A stretch of DNA of 64,000 bases from Flavobacterium filum DSM 17961 (GTDB taxonomy: Bacteria; Bacteroidota; Bacteroidia; Flavobacteriales; Flavobacteriaceae), in assembly GCF_000425465.1 (NCBI RefSeq), contig NZ_AUDM01000007.1, forward strand, positions 62,001 through 126,000, read 5' to 3'. The notes under the pieces are model-generated. The model worked only from the letters and a program-made list of their open reading frames with translations, searched no databases and was not told the DNA's origin. Positions 1 to 8,448 of the stretch are shown here, one piece after another. Positions within the stretch are counted from its first letter, which is position 1. The number at the start of each line of letters is the position of its first letter. A program made the position numbers and the translations under genes.

Positions 1-727
1 GAATTGCAACTACCTTTTTATTCATCAACATAGCCCAATACATTGTATGATAACTATCGGTTACAATGTGTTCACAACTACCGATAAAAGAAATTAATTC
101 ATCTAAGTTTTTAGTGTTGGATGAGGTTGGAAAGTCTTTATATTTAGCTACAATAGTTTCTTTTTTTAGGGTGTCTTTATGAAAAACGATTCCCACTTCA
201 TTTGTACTATCATATTTTTTATCAAACAACGGATGAAGACAACTCACACAGGGAACATATTCGCCCGGCATTGAAAAATCTCTTGTTCCAACCAAACCAA
301 ATTTATCGGTATTGATGTTATATTTTGATATTTTTCCATAAGAAGAAGGTGATTTTTCATTGTGTCCAACTCCCCAAAGCACAATTTTTTTCCCTTTGGC
401 AGTTAATTTTTCAAATAATTGCATTTGCATTGTAAATCCATCTCTGTTCAAAAGTCCACCGCCACCAACGATAAGTGAATTATTAGTGATTTGATCAATA
501 AAATGTTGTGTTACTTTTTTATCCTCACTTTTATAATCAAAAATATCTAGACTTTTATTTTTTAATACTTCAAAATAATGATGTGGAGCACAAAAATAAT
601 CGCCAATATTATTCGGATCAATACGATGAATATTGACAACATCAACATTAAATTGTTCTGTATTCAGAATGGTATTTATCACCCTTCGCTTTGTGATTTT
701 TCGTTGTATTGAACTAAAAATACTCAT
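1..727 (-). CDS. Polysaccharide pyruvyl transferase family protein (3' end outside window)
   Basis: Open on the minus strand from an ATG at 727 to the window edge, so about 242 N-terminal residues are present and the C-terminus is missing. The translation begins MSIFSSIQRK. It contains a glycine-rich LIVGGGGLLNRDGF segment, a VLWGVGHN strand and, near the edge, a TDSYHTMYWAMLM motif. These match the PS_pyruv_trans fold (CsaB/WcaK-like), whose members transfer pyruvate ketals to, or otherwise modify, surface polysaccharides. The adjacent kinase and glycosyltransferases support a cell-surface glycan role. The acceptor sugar cannot be read from the sequence. Confidence 0.8.
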   Translation of the reverse strand, partial: MSIFSSIQRKITKRRVINTILNTEQFNVDVVNIHRIDPNNIGDYFCAPHHYFEVLKNKSLDIFDYKSEDKKVTQHFIDQITNNSLIVGGGGLLNRDGFTMQMQLFEKLTAKGKKIVLWGVGHNEKSPSSYGKISKYNINTDKFGLVGTRDFSMPGEYVPCVSCLHPLFDKKYDSTNEVGIVFHKDTLKKETIVAKYKDFPTSSNTKNLDELISFIGSCEHIVTDSYHTMYWAMLMNKKVVAI

Positions 728-837
728 GTTGATGTATTGAATTATTTTGAAATGTTAAAAAGTAAACAAAAATACTGAATTTAAAAGTATTTTGATGGAT
801 TGATTTTTTCTGATTTAAATTAAGGTTTTAAACCATT

Positions 838-870
838 TTGGAAATTTTAAAATTAAATGTTCTAATTTTG
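838..870 (+). promoter_or_regulatory. Bacteroidota-type promoter for the Kdo-kinase-like gene
   Basis: TTG at 838-840 and TAATTTTG at 863-870 (consensus TAnnTTTG) are separated by 22 nt. The start codon follows 25 nt later. The spacing is at the upper end of the usual range. Confidence 0.5.
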
Positions 871-895
871 AAAACTAAATTCTAAAAAGACCTCT

Positions 896-1657
896 ATGAA
901 AATGATGGTTAGCCAAAATTATAGTGATAAAAAAGAAAAGCTTTTTGAGATTATTCAATCCTATTACAGCATTGGTCAATATATATATGAAGGCAATAGA
1001 AATAGTTTAAAAATTGTTGATTTTGAAAATCAAGTCATTTGTATTAAAGCATTTAAAAAACCTCATCTAATCAATAAGTTTTTATATGCTTATGTTAGAA
1101 AAAGTAAAGCAAAACGATCTTTTGAATATGCTGAACGCTTATTGTCAAAAGGAATTGGTACACCTGAGCCAATAGCTTATGTAGAAAACACCGATTGGTT
1201 AGGCTTAAATGATAGTTATTATATTTGTGAATACATCAAAGCAAATTATACTTTTAGAGATATATTAAAGTTAGAAGATGCTCAGAAGAAAGAAAAAATA
1301 ATCAGGCAATTTGTAGCATTTACATATAAATTACATTGTGCTCATGTTGAATTTATTGACCATTCCACCGGTAATACACTTATAAAAGAGGAGGGGAATG
1401 ATATTTTTTCATTCTTTTTAGTTGATTTAAACCGGACTAATTTTGATAAGGAAATGAATTTAGATGAACGAATTAAAAATTTCTCTAAACTAACTTCCAG
1501 TCAAGAAATTGTAGCTTTAATGAGTAATGAATATGCTAAATTAACCGGAGAACAAGAAACATATGTTTTTGAAAAAATGTGGAAATTTACGGCTGACTTT
1601 CAAAGCCGATTTTACAGAAAAAAAAGATTGAAAAAGAAATTGAAGTTTTGGAAGTAA
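896..1657 (+). CDS. Kdo/LPS-kinase-like protein (WaaP/KdkA/InaA superfamily)
   Basis: A 253-residue protein with a small eukaryotic-like kinase fold. The catalytic-loop equivalent is D155-H156-S-x-x-N160 and the metal-binding loop is D177-L-N179-R180, the pattern of lipopolysaccharide-core kinases. A GxxTPEPIAYVE segment (about 86-97) fits the N-lobe of this family. The C-terminus is strongly basic (RKKRLKKKLKFWK), suited to the inner membrane face. Members phosphorylate Kdo or heptose in the inner LPS core. It lies between a divergent pyruvyl transferase and a GT2 gene 42 nt downstream, consistent with core or O-antigen assembly. The precise sugar acceptor is an inference. Confidence 0.75.
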   Translation: MKMMVSQNYSDKKEKLFEIIQSYYSIGQYIYEGNRNSLKIVDFENQVICIKAFKKPHLINKFLYAYVRKSKAKRSFEYAERLLSKGIGTPEPIAYVENTDWLGLNDSYYICEYIKANYTFRDILKLEDAQKKEKIIRQFVAFTYKLHCAHVEFIDHSTGNTLIKEEGNDIFSFFLVDLNRTNFDKEMNLDERIKNFSKLTSSQEIVALMSNEYAKLTGEQETYVFEKMWKFTADFQSRFYRKKRLKKKLKFWK

Positions 1658-1699
1658 AATTTCGTAAAAAATAGTACTTTTCGCTTCTTATTAGTTTCA

Positions 1700-2515
1700 A
1701 TGAAAGTATCCATAATCATTACAACTTACAATTCCGAAGAATGGTTGCGTAAAGTCTTAATTGGCTATAGCGTTCAAACCGAATCTGAATTTGAAATTGT
1801 GATTGCTGATGATGGTTCAACCTCTAAAACTAAAGAATTAATTGATAGCTTTTCATCAAAATTTAAACATCCGATTGTGCATGTTTGGCAAGAGGATGAT
1901 GGATTTCAAAAGCCAAAAATTCTAAACAAAGCCATTTTAGCATCCAATTCTGATTATTTACTTTTTACCGATGGCGATTGTATCCCAAGAAAAGATTTTG
2001 TTTTCACGCATTTATTTTTTAAAGAAGAAGGTTACTTTTTATCGGGAGGCTACTTCAAACTTCCCATGTCAATATCCAATTCCATTTCAGAAAATGACAT
2101 AATTAATCAGGAATGTTTTGATATTTCATGGTTAAGAAAACAAGGATTATCATTCAATTTTAAACTTACTAAGTTAACGCACAATAAATGGATTGCAGCT
2201 TTTATGAATTGGCTTACTCCAACTAAGCGTTCTTGGAATGGACACAATTCGTCCGGTTTTAAAAAAGATATACTAGCGGTAAACGGATTTAATGAAGTGA
2301 TGAAATATGGTGGTTTAGATCGTGAATTGGGTGAACGTATGTTTAATAACGGAATGCTTTCAAAGCAAATTCGTTACAGTGCGATTTGCTTACATTTAGA
2401 TCATGCGAGAGGCTATTTTAGTCAAGAAGAATGGGATAAAAATCTCGCCATTCGAGCTTTTAATCGAAAGCATAACATCACTAAAACGCCAAATGGAATT
2501 AACAAAAATGTGTAG
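1700..2515 (+). CDS. Glycosyltransferase family 2
   Basis: A 271-residue GT-A fold enzyme. The N-terminal VSIIITTYNSEEWL strand leads to the nucleotide-binding DDGS (37-40), then the DxD metal site D91-G-D93 in LLFTDGDCIP. The C-terminal part (about 180-215, with GGLDRELGERM) resembles the galactosyltransferase C-terminal domain of chondroitin-polymerase-like GT2 enzymes. It should transfer a sugar from a nucleotide-sugar donor to a surface glycan. No membrane segment is evident, so it is probably cytoplasmic or peripheral. It ends 17 nt inside the convergent GT9 gene. Confidence 0.88.
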   Translation: MKVSIIITTYNSEEWLRKVLIGYSVQTESEFEIVIADDGSTSKTKELIDSFSSKFKHPIVHVWQEDDGFQKPKILNKAILASNSDYLLFTDGDCIPRKDFVFTHLFFKEEGYFLSGGYFKLPMSISNSISENDIINQECFDISWLRKQGLSFNFKLTKLTHNKWIAAFMNWLTPTKRSWNGHNSSGFKKDILAVNGFNEVMKYGGLDRELGERMFNNGMLSKQIRYSAICLHLDHARGYFSQEEWDKNLAIRAFNRKHNITKTPNGINKNV

Positions 2516-3572
2516 TCGAAAACTCTATTAATTGAGGAAGAATTAATTTTGGATTAAAACTTTGGTATAAACTTTCGGATTCTTTTTTTAGTATTTTTTC
2601 TGTTTTATGTATAAAAAGTTGCGGTTCAAAATCGTTTAAATGTACTGAGCAATGATTAATTCCATCTTCAAATGTGGCCCACATTTTTTTCTCAATCCAA
2701 GGTGAAAAAACAATAAATGATGGTTTATTCAATGCTTTTGCCATGTTAATTGCTCCACCATCGTTACCGATTATGGCGTCACATTGATGCATAATACCTA
2801 TAAATGAACGCAAATCTTGTCCTAATAAGTCAAAGAATATTTTACTTTTGGTTTTTTCTGAACATAAATTGTAGATTTTTTTTGCTTGTTCAATTTGCTT
2901 TGGAAAATAGTTGAAGAGAATATTAACATTGTAATTTTCACCAATAAAATTAACCAATTCAGCCATATAAGAAAGCGGATATGTTTTCTTTTCTTCGCTC
3001 CCAATAATGCTCATCATGACTGTTTTTTTTGAAGAATCAACACCAAAGTCAGAAAACGTATTTTGAGCCGTTTGAATTTCTTCTTCGGTTAAAAACAGTT
3101 TCGGAATAGGCTCATAAAATGATTCTATTTTTAAAGGCTCTAACAACGATAATCGTCTTTCTATGGCTAGACCCAAATTTGTTTTAGGAGAATTAGCGTA
3201 GGGTACATTAATATCATAAATAAAATTACGACCTATTTTTTTGTATGATATTTTCTTTTTTGCTCCGCTCATTGAAGAAAGTAACCAACTTTCAAGCTTT
3301 GAATAGGCATCAATCAACAAGTCGTATTTTTCAGCCCTAAGTTTTTTGCCTAATTTAAAAAATGCCTTTTTACTGTTTTTATGCTCTTCAGTAAAACGAA
3401 TAATTTGATCAATATTTGGATTATTTTCTAAAACCGGAATTGTATTTTCATGAACCAAATAATCAATTCGAGCCTCTGGATATGCTTTTTTTAACGTATT
3501 ACACAAAATTGAACTCAGCAAAACATCACCTATCATTTTTTGTTGAATGACCAATATTTTTTTCATATTCAA
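2499..3572 (-). CDS. Glycosyltransferase family 9 (LPS heptosyltransferase family)
   Basis: A 357-residue GT-B protein starting MNMKKILVIQQKMIGDVLLSSILCNTLKKAYP, the typical GT9 N-terminal Rossmann start. The C-terminal donor-binding half contains IGNDGGAINMAKALNKPSFIVFSPW, equivalent to the D-x-G-x-x-H-x-A loop of ADP-heptose:LPS heptosyltransferases, but with alanine-isoleucine where His is common. The predicted role is adding a heptose or similar sugar to the LPS core at the inner membrane. The gene lies 8 nt downstream of the LTA-synthase-like gene and is probably co-transcribed with it. Its 3' end overlaps the convergent GT2 gene by 17 nt. Confidence 0.85.
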   Translation of the reverse strand: MNMKKILVIQQKMIGDVLLSSILCNTLKKAYPEARIDYLVHENTIPVLENNPNIDQIIRFTEEHKNSKKAFFKLGKKLRAEKYDLLIDAYSKLESWLLSSMSGAKKKISYKKIGRNFIYDINVPYANSPKTNLGLAIERRLSLLEPLKIESFYEPIPKLFLTEEEIQTAQNTFSDFGVDSSKKTVMMSIIGSEEKKTYPLSYMAELVNFIGENYNVNILFNYFPKQIEQAKKIYNLCSEKTKSKIFFDLLGQDLRSFIGIMHQCDAIIGNDGGAINMAKALNKPSFIVFSPWIEKKMWATFEDGINHCSVHLNDFEPQLFIHKTEKILKKESESLYQSFNPKLILPQLIEFSTTHFC

Positions 3573-3580
3573 TTCTAATT

Positions 3581-5452
3581 TTATTGATTCAAGACTAATT
3601 TATTTTCAATCATTCGTTCGTTAAATGATTGAATATAGGCTTTAATAAACCTCTCCATTTCGGCTGCTTTTTCATTTTCGGATTTGATTAAATTGGTGGA
3701 AAGTAATTCATCTTTTTTAATATTATATAAACCTATTGCTTTTTTTCCGTCAAAAGCCAAATAATAATCACCTGAAATATAATGGTAAATGTTGTCTAAA
3801 TAATACACAACAAAATCTTTTTCAGATTGATACGATTTACCATAGGTTATCATTTTACTTTCTATATTTAAATAGTCAATAATAGAAGGCATAATGTCAA
3901 TTTGTTGCAAATTCTTATCGTTTTTTCCATTAATTGAAGGGTTAGATGGATCAAAAAACAAAATGGGAACTCGAAATTTCCCAACATTTGTCTTGAATTT
4001 TGGCTCTGTTGGTTCAGAGGAAGTGTGATCTGCGGTAATGACAAACAAAGTGTTTTTAAACCATTCCTGTTTTGAAGCTGTTTCAAAAAAACGTTTCAAG
4101 GCAAAATCAGTATAAGCAATACTTTCTTGAATTTTAGTTGTTCCTTTTGGAAATTTGCCGTTGTATTTTTCCGGAATAATATATGGATTGTGTGATGAAA
4201 TCGTGAAAAGTGTCGCAAAGAAAGGTGCTTTGAATGAAGTTAATTTTTCTGAAAAAAACTGCATAAATTCTTCATCAAAAATGCCCCATCTTCCATCAAA
4301 AGCATCGGAACCGTCATATTCATTTTTACCAAAATAATTGTCAAAACCTGCTACTTTACAATATTGATCAAAATTTTGACTTCCGTTAAAAGCTCCATGA
4401 AAAAAGGAGGTTGAGTAGCCGTTGGCTTTCATAATTTTAGGCAAACCATAAACATCGTTTATAGCATAACTAGAGGTAATTAAGGAATGATTCATCAAAC
4501 TCGGAATACTTGAAAGGGTAGAAGGTACGGCGTCAATAGAAAGTTTTCCGTTAGCAAAACCATTTTCAAAAAACAATGATTTTTCTATCAACTCATCTAA
4601 AAAAGGAGTTTGGCCACGTTGAATATTTTCTCTACCAAAACTTTCTAAAATTAAAATAACTACATTTTTACGGTTGTTATCTCCATCCTTTTTAAATTCT
4701 GTAATAGGATTGAAAATTTCAACTAATTCCTTTTCATCAAAATACTTAGGAGATTCTAACGTTTCCTTTTTTCCAATAGTCATCAAAATACAAAAAGGAG
4801 TATTGAGCACCAAAGCTGATTGATTTATGGAACCATAATTTACCGCATCTACAATTTTTATTGGTTTTTTCTGAATGCCGCCTCTCCCCAAAACAATAAA
4901 AAAACCAATGCAAATCAAAAATAGTAATGCTTGTTTTCCTTTTTGCGACCAACTTGAACTGAGTTCACTACTTTTTTCCCCGTTTGGCAACAATTTCCAA
5001 AAAGAGAAACCGATTAGAATAGCTAAAATGGGTAAGTACCAAAATTCAATCAGAAAGGAAAAAATTAAACCACCAATTTCATTTTCCATTCCGCTAGCTG
5101 TTATCATCCCAAAAGTACTTCTTCTGCCCGTAAATTTGTAATATTCAAAATCAACAAAATTGGTTAACATAAAGATGAAATTCACACTAAAAAAACCAAT
5201 TTTCAAGAATTTTTGATAACGATCAGAATAGTTGATCTTACCGGGTAGTAGGTGAAAAAATGCATAAATTAAATTGATATAGGCAATAGCCGAAACATCA
5301 AAATGAATACCGCCCAAAAAACTTTTTGCAGTTACATTTTCAAACGCATTTCTATTGAATAGAAAAAAAAGAAATCGACAAATTTGATAAAAGAAAAGAA
5401 CGATTAATAATCGTTTGAAATACAATTTGATACTTTCTAAATAATTTGCCAT
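3581..5452 (-). CDS. LTA synthase family protein (membrane sulfatase/alkaline phosphatase superfamily)
   Basis: A 623-residue protein. About five transmembrane helices occupy residues 1-200, followed by a periplasmic sulfatase-fold domain (about 260-570). Visible active-site elements are VVILILESFGREN (first metal ligand), KLSIDAVPSTLSSIPS (nucleophile region) and FVITADHTSS (metal-binding DH). This architecture is shared by lipoteichoic-acid synthases and phosphoglycerol or phosphoethanolamine transferases. A Gram-negative bacterium has no LTA, so a role decorating LPS or another envelope glycan is more likely. It heads a two-gene unit with the GT9 gene. Confidence 0.82.
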   Translation of the reverse strand: MANYLESIKLYFKRLLIVLFFYQICRFLFFLFNRNAFENVTAKSFLGGIHFDVSAIAYINLIYAFFHLLPGKINYSDRYQKFLKIGFFSVNFIFMLTNFVDFEYYKFTGRRSTFGMITASGMENEIGGLIFSFLIEFWYLPILAILIGFSFWKLLPNGEKSSELSSSWSQKGKQALLFLICIGFFIVLGRGGIQKKPIKIVDAVNYGSINQSALVLNTPFCILMTIGKKETLESPKYFDEKELVEIFNPITEFKKDGDNNRKNVVILILESFGRENIQRGQTPFLDELIEKSLFFENGFANGKLSIDAVPSTLSSIPSLMNHSLITSSYAINDVYGLPKIMKANGYSTSFFHGAFNGSQNFDQYCKVAGFDNYFGKNEYDGSDAFDGRWGIFDEEFMQFFSEKLTSFKAPFFATLFTISSHNPYIIPEKYNGKFPKGTTKIQESIAYTDFALKRFFETASKQEWFKNTLFVITADHTSSEPTEPKFKTNVGKFRVPILFFDPSNPSINGKNDKNLQQIDIMPSIIDYLNIESKMITYGKSYQSEKDFVVYYLDNIYHYISGDYYLAFDGKKAIGLYNIKKDELLSTNLIKSENEKAAEMERFIKAYIQSFNERMIENKLVLNQ

Positions 5453-5509
5453 TTGAAATGAAAATTACGGTAAATGCAAGAATTCAATAAATGATAGTTG
5501 GGTGAAAAA

Positions 5510-5553
5510 TAAAAAGTTCCTTCATTCAATTCTGAAAACAGATAGAAGGAACT
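5510..5553 (-). terminator. Rho-independent terminator after dapD
   Basis: On the minus strand AGTTCCTTC (5553-5545) pairs with GAAGGAACT (5523-5515) across a 21-nt loop. The stem is followed by a T-rich run. It lies 19 nt downstream of the dapD stop. Confidence 0.6.
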
Positions 5554-5571
5554 GAATTGTTTATAGCTTTT

Positions 5572-6387
5572 TTAAACTGCCACATTATATTCTCTCAACG
5601 CATCGTTGAGCGAAGTTTTCAAATCGGTTGAAGGTTTACGCTGACCAATAATCAGTGCACAAGGAACTTGAAATTCGCCAGCTGGAAATTTTTTGGTATA
5701 GCTTCCCGGAATCACCACCGATCGAGCAGGAACAAATCCTTTATATTCCACCGGACTTTCGCCTGTTACGTCAATAATTTTGGTTGAACCGGTCAAAACC
5801 ACATTGGCACCTAAAACAGCCTCTTTTTCCACACGAACACCTTCTACTACAATACATCTCGAGCCAATAAATGCTCCGTCTTCAATGATAACCGGTGCTG
5901 CTTGTAGCGGTTCTAAAACCCCACCAATACCAACACCTCCACTCAAGTGAACGTCTTTTCCAATTTGAGCACAGCTTCCAACTGTTGCCCAAGTATCTAC
6001 CATTGTGCCTTCATCCACATACGCTCCGATGTTTACATAACTTGGCATCATGATTACACCTTTGGATACATACGCACCGTAACGTGCTACGGCAGGAGGA
6101 ACCACGCGAACCCCTTTTTCGGCATAGTTGCGTTTCAATTCCATTTTGTCGTGGTATTCAAAAATACCGGCTTCCCAGGTTTCCATTTTTTGAATAGGAA
6201 AATACATTACTACAGCTTTTTTAACCCATTCATTCACTTGCCAACCATCAGTTGTGGGTTCGGCTACGCGAAGTTTTCCGTTATCTAATAATTCAATAAC
6301 TTCTCTGATGACAGCAGTAGTAGTTTCTTCTTGCAATAAAGCTCTGTTTTCCCAAGCTTTTTCTATGATAGGTTGTAAATTGTTCAT
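5572..6387 (-). CDS. dapD: 2,3,4,5-tetrahydropyridine-2,6-dicarboxylate N-succinyltransferase
   Basis: A 271-residue enzyme starting MNNLQPIIEKAWENR at 6387. An upstream in-frame ATG would add 14 hydrophobic and basic residues not typical of the family. DapD transfers succinyl from succinyl-CoA to tetrahydrodipicolinate in the succinylase branch of DAP/lysine synthesis. The N-terminal helical domain is followed by a left-handed beta-helix of hexapeptide repeats (about 100-215, for example VNIGAYVDEGTMVDTWATVGSCAQIGKDVHLSGGVGIGG) and a C-terminal strand region ending VPCALIIGQRKPSTDLKTSLNDALREY. Length and motifs match standard DapD. It is a single-gene unit with its own terminator. Confidence 0.96.
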   Translation of the reverse strand: MNNLQPIIEKAWENRALLQEETTTAVIREVIELLDNGKLRVAEPTTDGWQVNEWVKKAVVMYFPIQKMETWEAGIFEYHDKMELKRNYAEKGVRVVPPAVARYGAYVSKGVIMMPSYVNIGAYVDEGTMVDTWATVGSCAQIGKDVHLSGGVGIGGVLEPLQAAPVIIEDGAFIGSRCIVVEGVRVEKEAVLGANVVLTGSTKIIDVTGESPVEYKGFVPARSVVIPGSYTKKFPAGEFQVPCALIIGQRKPSTDLKTSLNDALREYNVAV

Positions 6388-6508
6388 TTTATAAAATTTT
6401 GACAAAGATAAAATCTTTTCGCAATACATTTTGGTTTGATTTTTGTAAACTTACTTCAGAAAAATAACAAAATGAACTAAATTTGTATTGAACCTAATGA
6501 TATTTAAT

Positions 6509-7396
6509 ATGAAAACGAAAAACACATCTCTATTCTTATTCGCTCTTTTGATATTGAGTTGTAATCAAAAAATAAAAGAAGAAGGAAACGAGGAAATCGT
6601 TGCAGATTCTACTGAGGTTGTTGTAAATAATGAGCACAACGCCAAGAACTCTTTAGATTATATTGGGATGTATCAAGGTGTTGTTCCCTGTGCTGATTGC
6701 GAAGGAATTGAAACTTTACTGACATTGGAAGATGAAACCAACTACGTTTTAAAAACCAATTATTTAGGGAAAAAGAAAAATTCAACTAATGAAGTTCGGG
6801 GTGTTTATTCGTGGAATGAAGCCGGAAACACAATTATTTTATCCGGAATTGAAAATGCACCCAATCGTTATTTTGTTGGAGAAAATTATCTAACGCAATT
6901 AGATTTGGAAGGAAATAAAATTAGTGGTGATTTGACTGAGAAATACGTTTTGCAAAAGAAAACTGTAGTTGATGAATTACCTCCTCCGCCAACTCCATCA
7001 GCTTCAAATTTTAATGATGTTAAAAAGCAAATTACATCAGTGGAAAATAAATCACTCATCTCAACCAAATGGCGTTTGGTTGAAATAAACGGAAAAAAAA
7101 TTGACGCATCCGATAAATCTAAAAAAGAGATGTTTATTCAATTAAATAAGGAAAATAGTTATGCTGCTTTTGCTGGTTGCAATAACATGATGGGAAGTTT
7201 TGAAATTAAAGAAGAAGCAATGAGAATCAAATTCTTTAAAGGAGCTTCCACCCTGATGGCGTGCCCGGACATGACAACCGAACAAGAATTTGCAGAAATG
7301 CTTGAAAAAGTGGATAATTACAGTATTAACGGAAATAATTTGTCATTCAATAGAGCAAGAATGGCACCGTTGGCGAAGTTTGAAGCAATTAAATAA
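6509..7396 (+). CDS. NlpE-like / META (HslJ) domain lipoprotein
   Basis: From ATG 6509 the protein has 295 residues. A TAAATTTG -7 element at 6478-6485 would put the transcript start near 6492, so the in-frame starts at 6488 and 6497 are unlikely. A lipoprotein signal peptide ends in LILSC. Residues about 50-155 resemble copper-resistance NlpE (YIGMYQGVVPCADCEGIETLLTL, with a CADC motif). Residues about 185-295 resemble META/HslJ domains (STKWRLVEING, FAGCNNMMGSF, MACPDMTTEQEF). A proline-rich linker joins the two. It is probably anchored in the outer membrane with an envelope-stress role. The function is inferred from family only. Confidence 0.85.
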   Translation: MKTKNTSLFLFALLILSCNQKIKEEGNEEIVADSTEVVVNNEHNAKNSLDYIGMYQGVVPCADCEGIETLLTLEDETNYVLKTNYLGKKKNSTNEVRGVYSWNEAGNTIILSGIENAPNRYFVGENYLTQLDLEGNKISGDLTEKYVLQKKTVVDELPPPPTPSASNFNDVKKQITSVENKSLISTKWRLVEINGKKIDASDKSKKEMFIQLNKENSYAAFAGCNNMMGSFEIKEEAMRIKFFKGASTLMACPDMTTEQEFAEMLEKVDNYSINGNNLSFNRARMAPLAKFEAIK

Positions 7397-7424
7397 TGAT
7401 GTATATTTGTAAAAAGTATTTGTT

Positions 7425-7658
7425 ATGGAAACTATTAGAATCGATTGTGAACCAAACATCAAGTCAAAAATTGTAGAGTTTTTGAATAATTTTTCTTCTC
7501 ATGAATACAAAATAATAAATGAGGACTCTTCTTATCTGGATGAAAAAAGAAAATTGGAAGCTTCATTTGAAAAATTAAAAAATGGTACAGCAACATGCTA
7601 TTCATTAGATGAATTAGATAAGTTTCTTGACGAAACTATTTCAGAATATGAAGATTGA
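7425..7658 (+). CDS. Small antitoxin-like protein of a TA pair
   Basis: 77 residues with no recognised catalytic motif. The N-terminal half is METIRIDCEPNIKSKIVEFLNNF and the C-terminal half is acidic and helical (YSLDELDKFLDETISEYED), as in antitoxins whose tail wraps the toxin. Its stop lies 11 nt inside the downstream RelE/ParE-like gene, a typical antitoxin-toxin arrangement with translational coupling. The call rests mainly on this context. Confidence 0.65.
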   Translation: METIRIDCEPNIKSKIVEFLNNFSSHEYKIINEDSSYLDEKRKLEASFEKLKNGTATCYSLDELDKFLDETISEYED

Positions 7659-7929
7659 AGTTACCAATGATTTTAAATATAACCTTGAAAAACAGGTCAG
7701 ATTTATATCAAAAGATAAGCCAAAAGCAGCAAAAAAGTTTAAATCTGATTTGATCAAGAGTTTACGTAAAGATTTAAAAAGACCATTCCATTTTAAAAAA
7801 TCCATCCATTTTGATAATGAGAATATCAGGGATTATGTTTTCAAAGGCTATGTTTGTGTTTATTTCATTGACACAGAAAATAAAATAGTGACCATTTTTG
7901 GTTTTATTAATTACAAAGAATCTTTATAA
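7648..7929 (+). CDS. RelE/ParE-family toxin
   Basis: 93 residues from ATG 7648 (MKIEVTNDFKYNLEKQVRFISKDKPKAAKKFKSDL). The pattern is two helices rich in Lys with KAAKKFKSDLIKSLRKDL, then beta strands ending VYFIDTENKIVTIFGFINYKESL. This is the RelE/ParE fold of ribosome-dependent mRNA interferases or gyrase inhibitors. A longer TTG-start version from 7627 would overlap the antitoxin more deeply and is less likely. The stop is followed by one base and then the ruvX start, so the pair is wedged directly upstream of an essential-type gene. The cellular target cannot be read. Confidence 0.75.
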   Translation: MKIEVTNDFKYNLEKQVRFISKDKPKAAKKFKSDLIKSLRKDLKRPFHFKKSIHFDNENIRDYVFKGYVCVYFIDTENKIVTIFGFINYKESL

Positions 7930-7930
7930 A

Positions 7931-8347
7931 ATGCCACGAATCCTCGCCATAGATTACGGAATCAAACGCACCGGAATTGCAGTTACCGATGAATTGCAAA
8001 TCATTGCTTCAGGGTTAACAACTATTCCTTCTGATACAATTATTCCTTTTTTGAAAGATTATTTTTCAAAGGAAAATGTTTCTACAGTTTTAATTGGCGA
8101 ACCCAAACAAATGAACGGATTACCATCAGAAAGTGCTCCCATTATTGAAAAATTTGTAGAAACATTTTCGGTTGAATTTCCACAAATGAAAGTTATCCGT
8201 GTCGATGAACGTTTTACTTCCAAAATGGCTTTTCAAACGATGATTGATAGTGGTTTACGCAAGAAACAACGTCAAAATAAAGGTTTAGTCGATGAAATTG
8301 CCGCTACTATTTTACTACAGGATTTCTTAACCCGTAAAATGATTTAA
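7931..8347 (+). CDS. ruvX: Holliday junction resolvase-like RuvX/YqgF
   Basis: 138 residues from ATG 7931 (MPRILAIDYGIKRTGIAVTDELQII). The start was chosen because the family begins with the RNase H-like first strand containing the catalytic Asp (AIDYG). Later elements VLIGEPKQMNG, VDERFTSKMA and LVDEIAATILLQDFL match YqgF, including the C-terminal acidic D-E pair. The proposed role is a nuclease in 16S rRNA 5' maturation and/or junction resolution. It begins 1 nt after the toxin gene and is followed by def about 100 nt downstream. Confidence 0.93.
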   Translation: MPRILAIDYGIKRTGIAVTDELQIIASGLTTIPSDTIIPFLKDYFSKENVSTVLIGEPKQMNGLPSESAPIIEKFVETFSVEFPQMKVIRVDERFTSKMAFQTMIDSGLRKKQRQNKGLVDEIAATILLQDFLTRKMI

Positions 8348-8448
8348 ACCAAAATAGGCAAAAAGATTAACGAATTTTCAGAATTCTTTTTATTACTTTT
8401 GCCACCTTAAAAGAGCAAATGTAGCTCACAAATAATACGCATTATAAA

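Noticed and set aside
4746..5141. Overlapping reading frames within the LTA-synthase-like gene
   Set aside because: They are shadows of the real gene, with no start context or recognisable protein features.
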